Below are positions 22,597 through 23,744 of a stretch of 23,744 nucleotides of DNA, piece by piece; the first letter of the stretch is position 1, and every line of letters starts with the position of its first letter. The translations under genes were made by a program, and so were the position numbers. Below the pieces are notes generated by a model, which searched no databases, was not told the DNA's origin, and was given only the letters and a program-made list of their open reading frames with translations. This stretch comes from an uncultured Dialister sp. (GTDB lineage Bacteria; Bacillota; Negativicutes; Veillonellales; Dialisteraceae), in contig NZ_CAAFRZ010000126.1 of assembly GCF_900765565.1 (NCBI RefSeq), positions 1 to 23,744 on the forward strand, in the 5' to 3' direction.

Positions 22597-23744
22597 ATGA
22601 ATAAAATCTACAAAGTCATCTGGAGTAAGGCAAAACACACTTATGTGGTCACGTCAGAAATCGCCAAGAGCCACGGCAAAGCGGAAAGTACCGGAAAGGG
22701 GCTGAAGAAGCTGGCAATTGTCCTGCTGGCGGTTACTGCACTTCTGGGGTCCGGGAGTTATACCTATGCAGCTGATTCGACACAGGTTGGCGCTGCAGAA
22801 CTTAAAGTCTTTCGTAATAAGTATGGCGTTATTACCGGAACAAATGAAGCGGCTAAGGCAATCAATGAGGCAGTACAGCAGGTAAAGGCTAATACTACAC
22901 AGATTGCCAATAATTCCAGCACTCTTGGTACTGTTCAGGAAAGCATGACCGCACTGGAGAAAAAAGTTAATGATATGGGTAGTACCGGCAAGGCAGATTT
23001 AGAAGCGGAAGCAACCGCTCGTGAAGCTGCTGATACGGCAATTAACAATAAGCTGGCTCAGGATAAAACAGATACGGCTCTGCATGTTACCAAGGATGGG
23101 AATCTGATTGTAGGGACCAAAGAAAACCAGACCGTCAGAGATGTGAAGATTCGTGGTCAATTGGCTTCCAGCTCAATTTCTACGGGGAATATCACTTCCA
23201 CCGGTGATGTGTCGGTAGCAGGAAAAGTAGAAGCAGGAGCTGTTTACGATGATACAACGAAGACCGGAAACTACGTAGTCCAGACGAATAGCGTCGGGTC
23301 TAACCTTTCCGCTCTTGACACCCAGGTGAAATCCAATGCCGATGCGATTACGGAAGAGACAGCAGCTCGTGAAGCCGGTGATACGGCTCTCACCAATCGG
23401 ATTGCAGCTGAAGAAGTGGACCGTGCAGAAGCAGATACGAAGCTGCAGGACGCTATCGATACAGAAGCTCGTCAGCGTAAATATTCCGTAACAAACCTGG
23501 AAAATGCAGATAAACAGCTGCAGACAAACATCGATAATGAAAAAGCTGCTCGGGAAGCAGCTGACAATGCTCTCAGCTCCCGTACCTCGGATCTCGAAGC
23601 TAAGACCGAAGCTATCACCTATGATAAAGACTCCAAGACGCTCATGGTCGACGGTAAGCTCACCGCTACGGAAGGTGTCACTGATGGCACGACGCAGGAA
23701 GGCCAATACGTCAAACAGGATAACTATGTCGGCCAGAACCTGAA
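22597..23744 (+). CDS. trimeric autotransporter adhesin (YadA-like), 5' part, runs off the window
   Basis: 382 codons are visible and the frame is still open at the end. The N-terminus MNKIYKVIWSKAKHTYVV with SEIAKSHGKA is an extended signal peptide region (ESPR), found on very large autotransporters. A hydrophobic core LAIVLLAVTALLGSG and a cleavage site near YTYA (about residue 58) follow. The mature part alternates heptad coiled coil (EATAREAADTAINNKL, ETAAREAGDTALTNRI, NEKAAREAADNALSS) with beta-rich modules (DGNLIVGTKENQTVRDVKI, STGNITSTGDVSVAGKV). The motif YVVQTNSVGSNL near 230 recurs as YVKQDNYVGQNL at the window end. The expected C-terminal YadA anchor lies outside. ATG 22597 follows AAGGAGGG at seven bases. 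Codons favour GCT, GAT and AAT, unlike the neighbouring genes. Confidence 0.9.
   Translation, partial: MNKIYKVIWSKAKHTYVVTSEIAKSHGKAESTGKGLKKLAIVLLAVTALLGSGSYTYAADSTQVGAAELKVFRNKYGVITGTNEAAKAINEAVQQVKANTTQIANNSSTLGTVQESMTALEKKVNDMGSTGKADLEAEATAREAADTAINNKLAQDKTDTALHVTKDGNLIVGTKENQTVRDVKIRGQLASSSISTGNITSTGDVSVAGKVEAGAVYDDTTKTGNYVVQTNSVGSNLSALDTQVKSNADAITEETAAREAGDTALTNRIAAEEVDRAEADTKLQDAIDTEARQRKYSVTNLENADKQLQTNIDNEKAAREAADNALSSRTSDLEAKTEAITYDKDSKTLMVDGKLTATEGVTDGTTQEGQYVKQDNYVGQNL

Overview
The window looks like chromosomal DNA from a diderm Firmicute of the Negativicutes, probably Dialister- or Megasphaera-like. This is inferred from three things seen together. There are strong Firmicute-type ribosome binding sites (AGGAGG) and TGnTATAAT promoters. 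There are outer-membrane-type systems: an RND efflux pump and a trimeric autotransporter with an extended signal peptide. There are also many short palindromic and pyrimidine-rich intergenic repeats. No rRNA, tRNA, CRISPR array or intact insertion sequence was seen.

Left part (1-7700). A divergent sigma-70-like factor (249-1040) is followed by a composite inverted-repeat element and a CpXC zinc-ribbon protein (1629-2270). On the minus strand comes a signalling operon read right to left: one LytTR response regulator (7631-6897), then three paralogous membrane GHKL histidine kinases in a row (6755-5439, 5402-4026, 3872-2520). The kinases differ in their membrane sensor halves and C-terminal edges. 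Two of them are almost invariant through the dimerisation/phosphoacceptor region. One regulator served by three kinases is the most notable arrangement here.

Middle (7880-15260). A TetR regulator, an RND membrane fusion lipoprotein and an RND transporter form a tightly overlapping operon with a clear promoter, a candidate operator and a strong terminator. No outer membrane channel gene is linked. Leftward genes follow: a flavodoxin-fold quinone reductase, a RarD-like EamA permease with a Fur-box-like site over its promoter, and a pyridoxamine-phosphate-oxidase-fold protein whose 5' leader carries ten TTA repeats beside the ribosome binding site.

Right part (15360-23744). Two paralogous exported right-handed beta-helix proteins (15679-17169 and 18291-19823) flank upp on the opposite strand. 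tyrS (20555-21805) follows and is bracketed by two inverted copies of a 44-bp palindromic element. The window ends inside a large ESPR-type trimeric autotransporter adhesin (from 22597), preceded by a long, gene-free, hairpin-rich leader.

The intergenic spaces hold at least four repeat classes. One is a MITE-like family with ends GGATAGAGTCA/TGACTCTATCC (five sites). The others are a degenerate hexamer (TCRAYC)n (three sites), GC-rich hairpin clusters, and pyrimidine-rich tails of the CTCAATTCTC type. Names are family-level calls from reading the sequence; no database search was possible.
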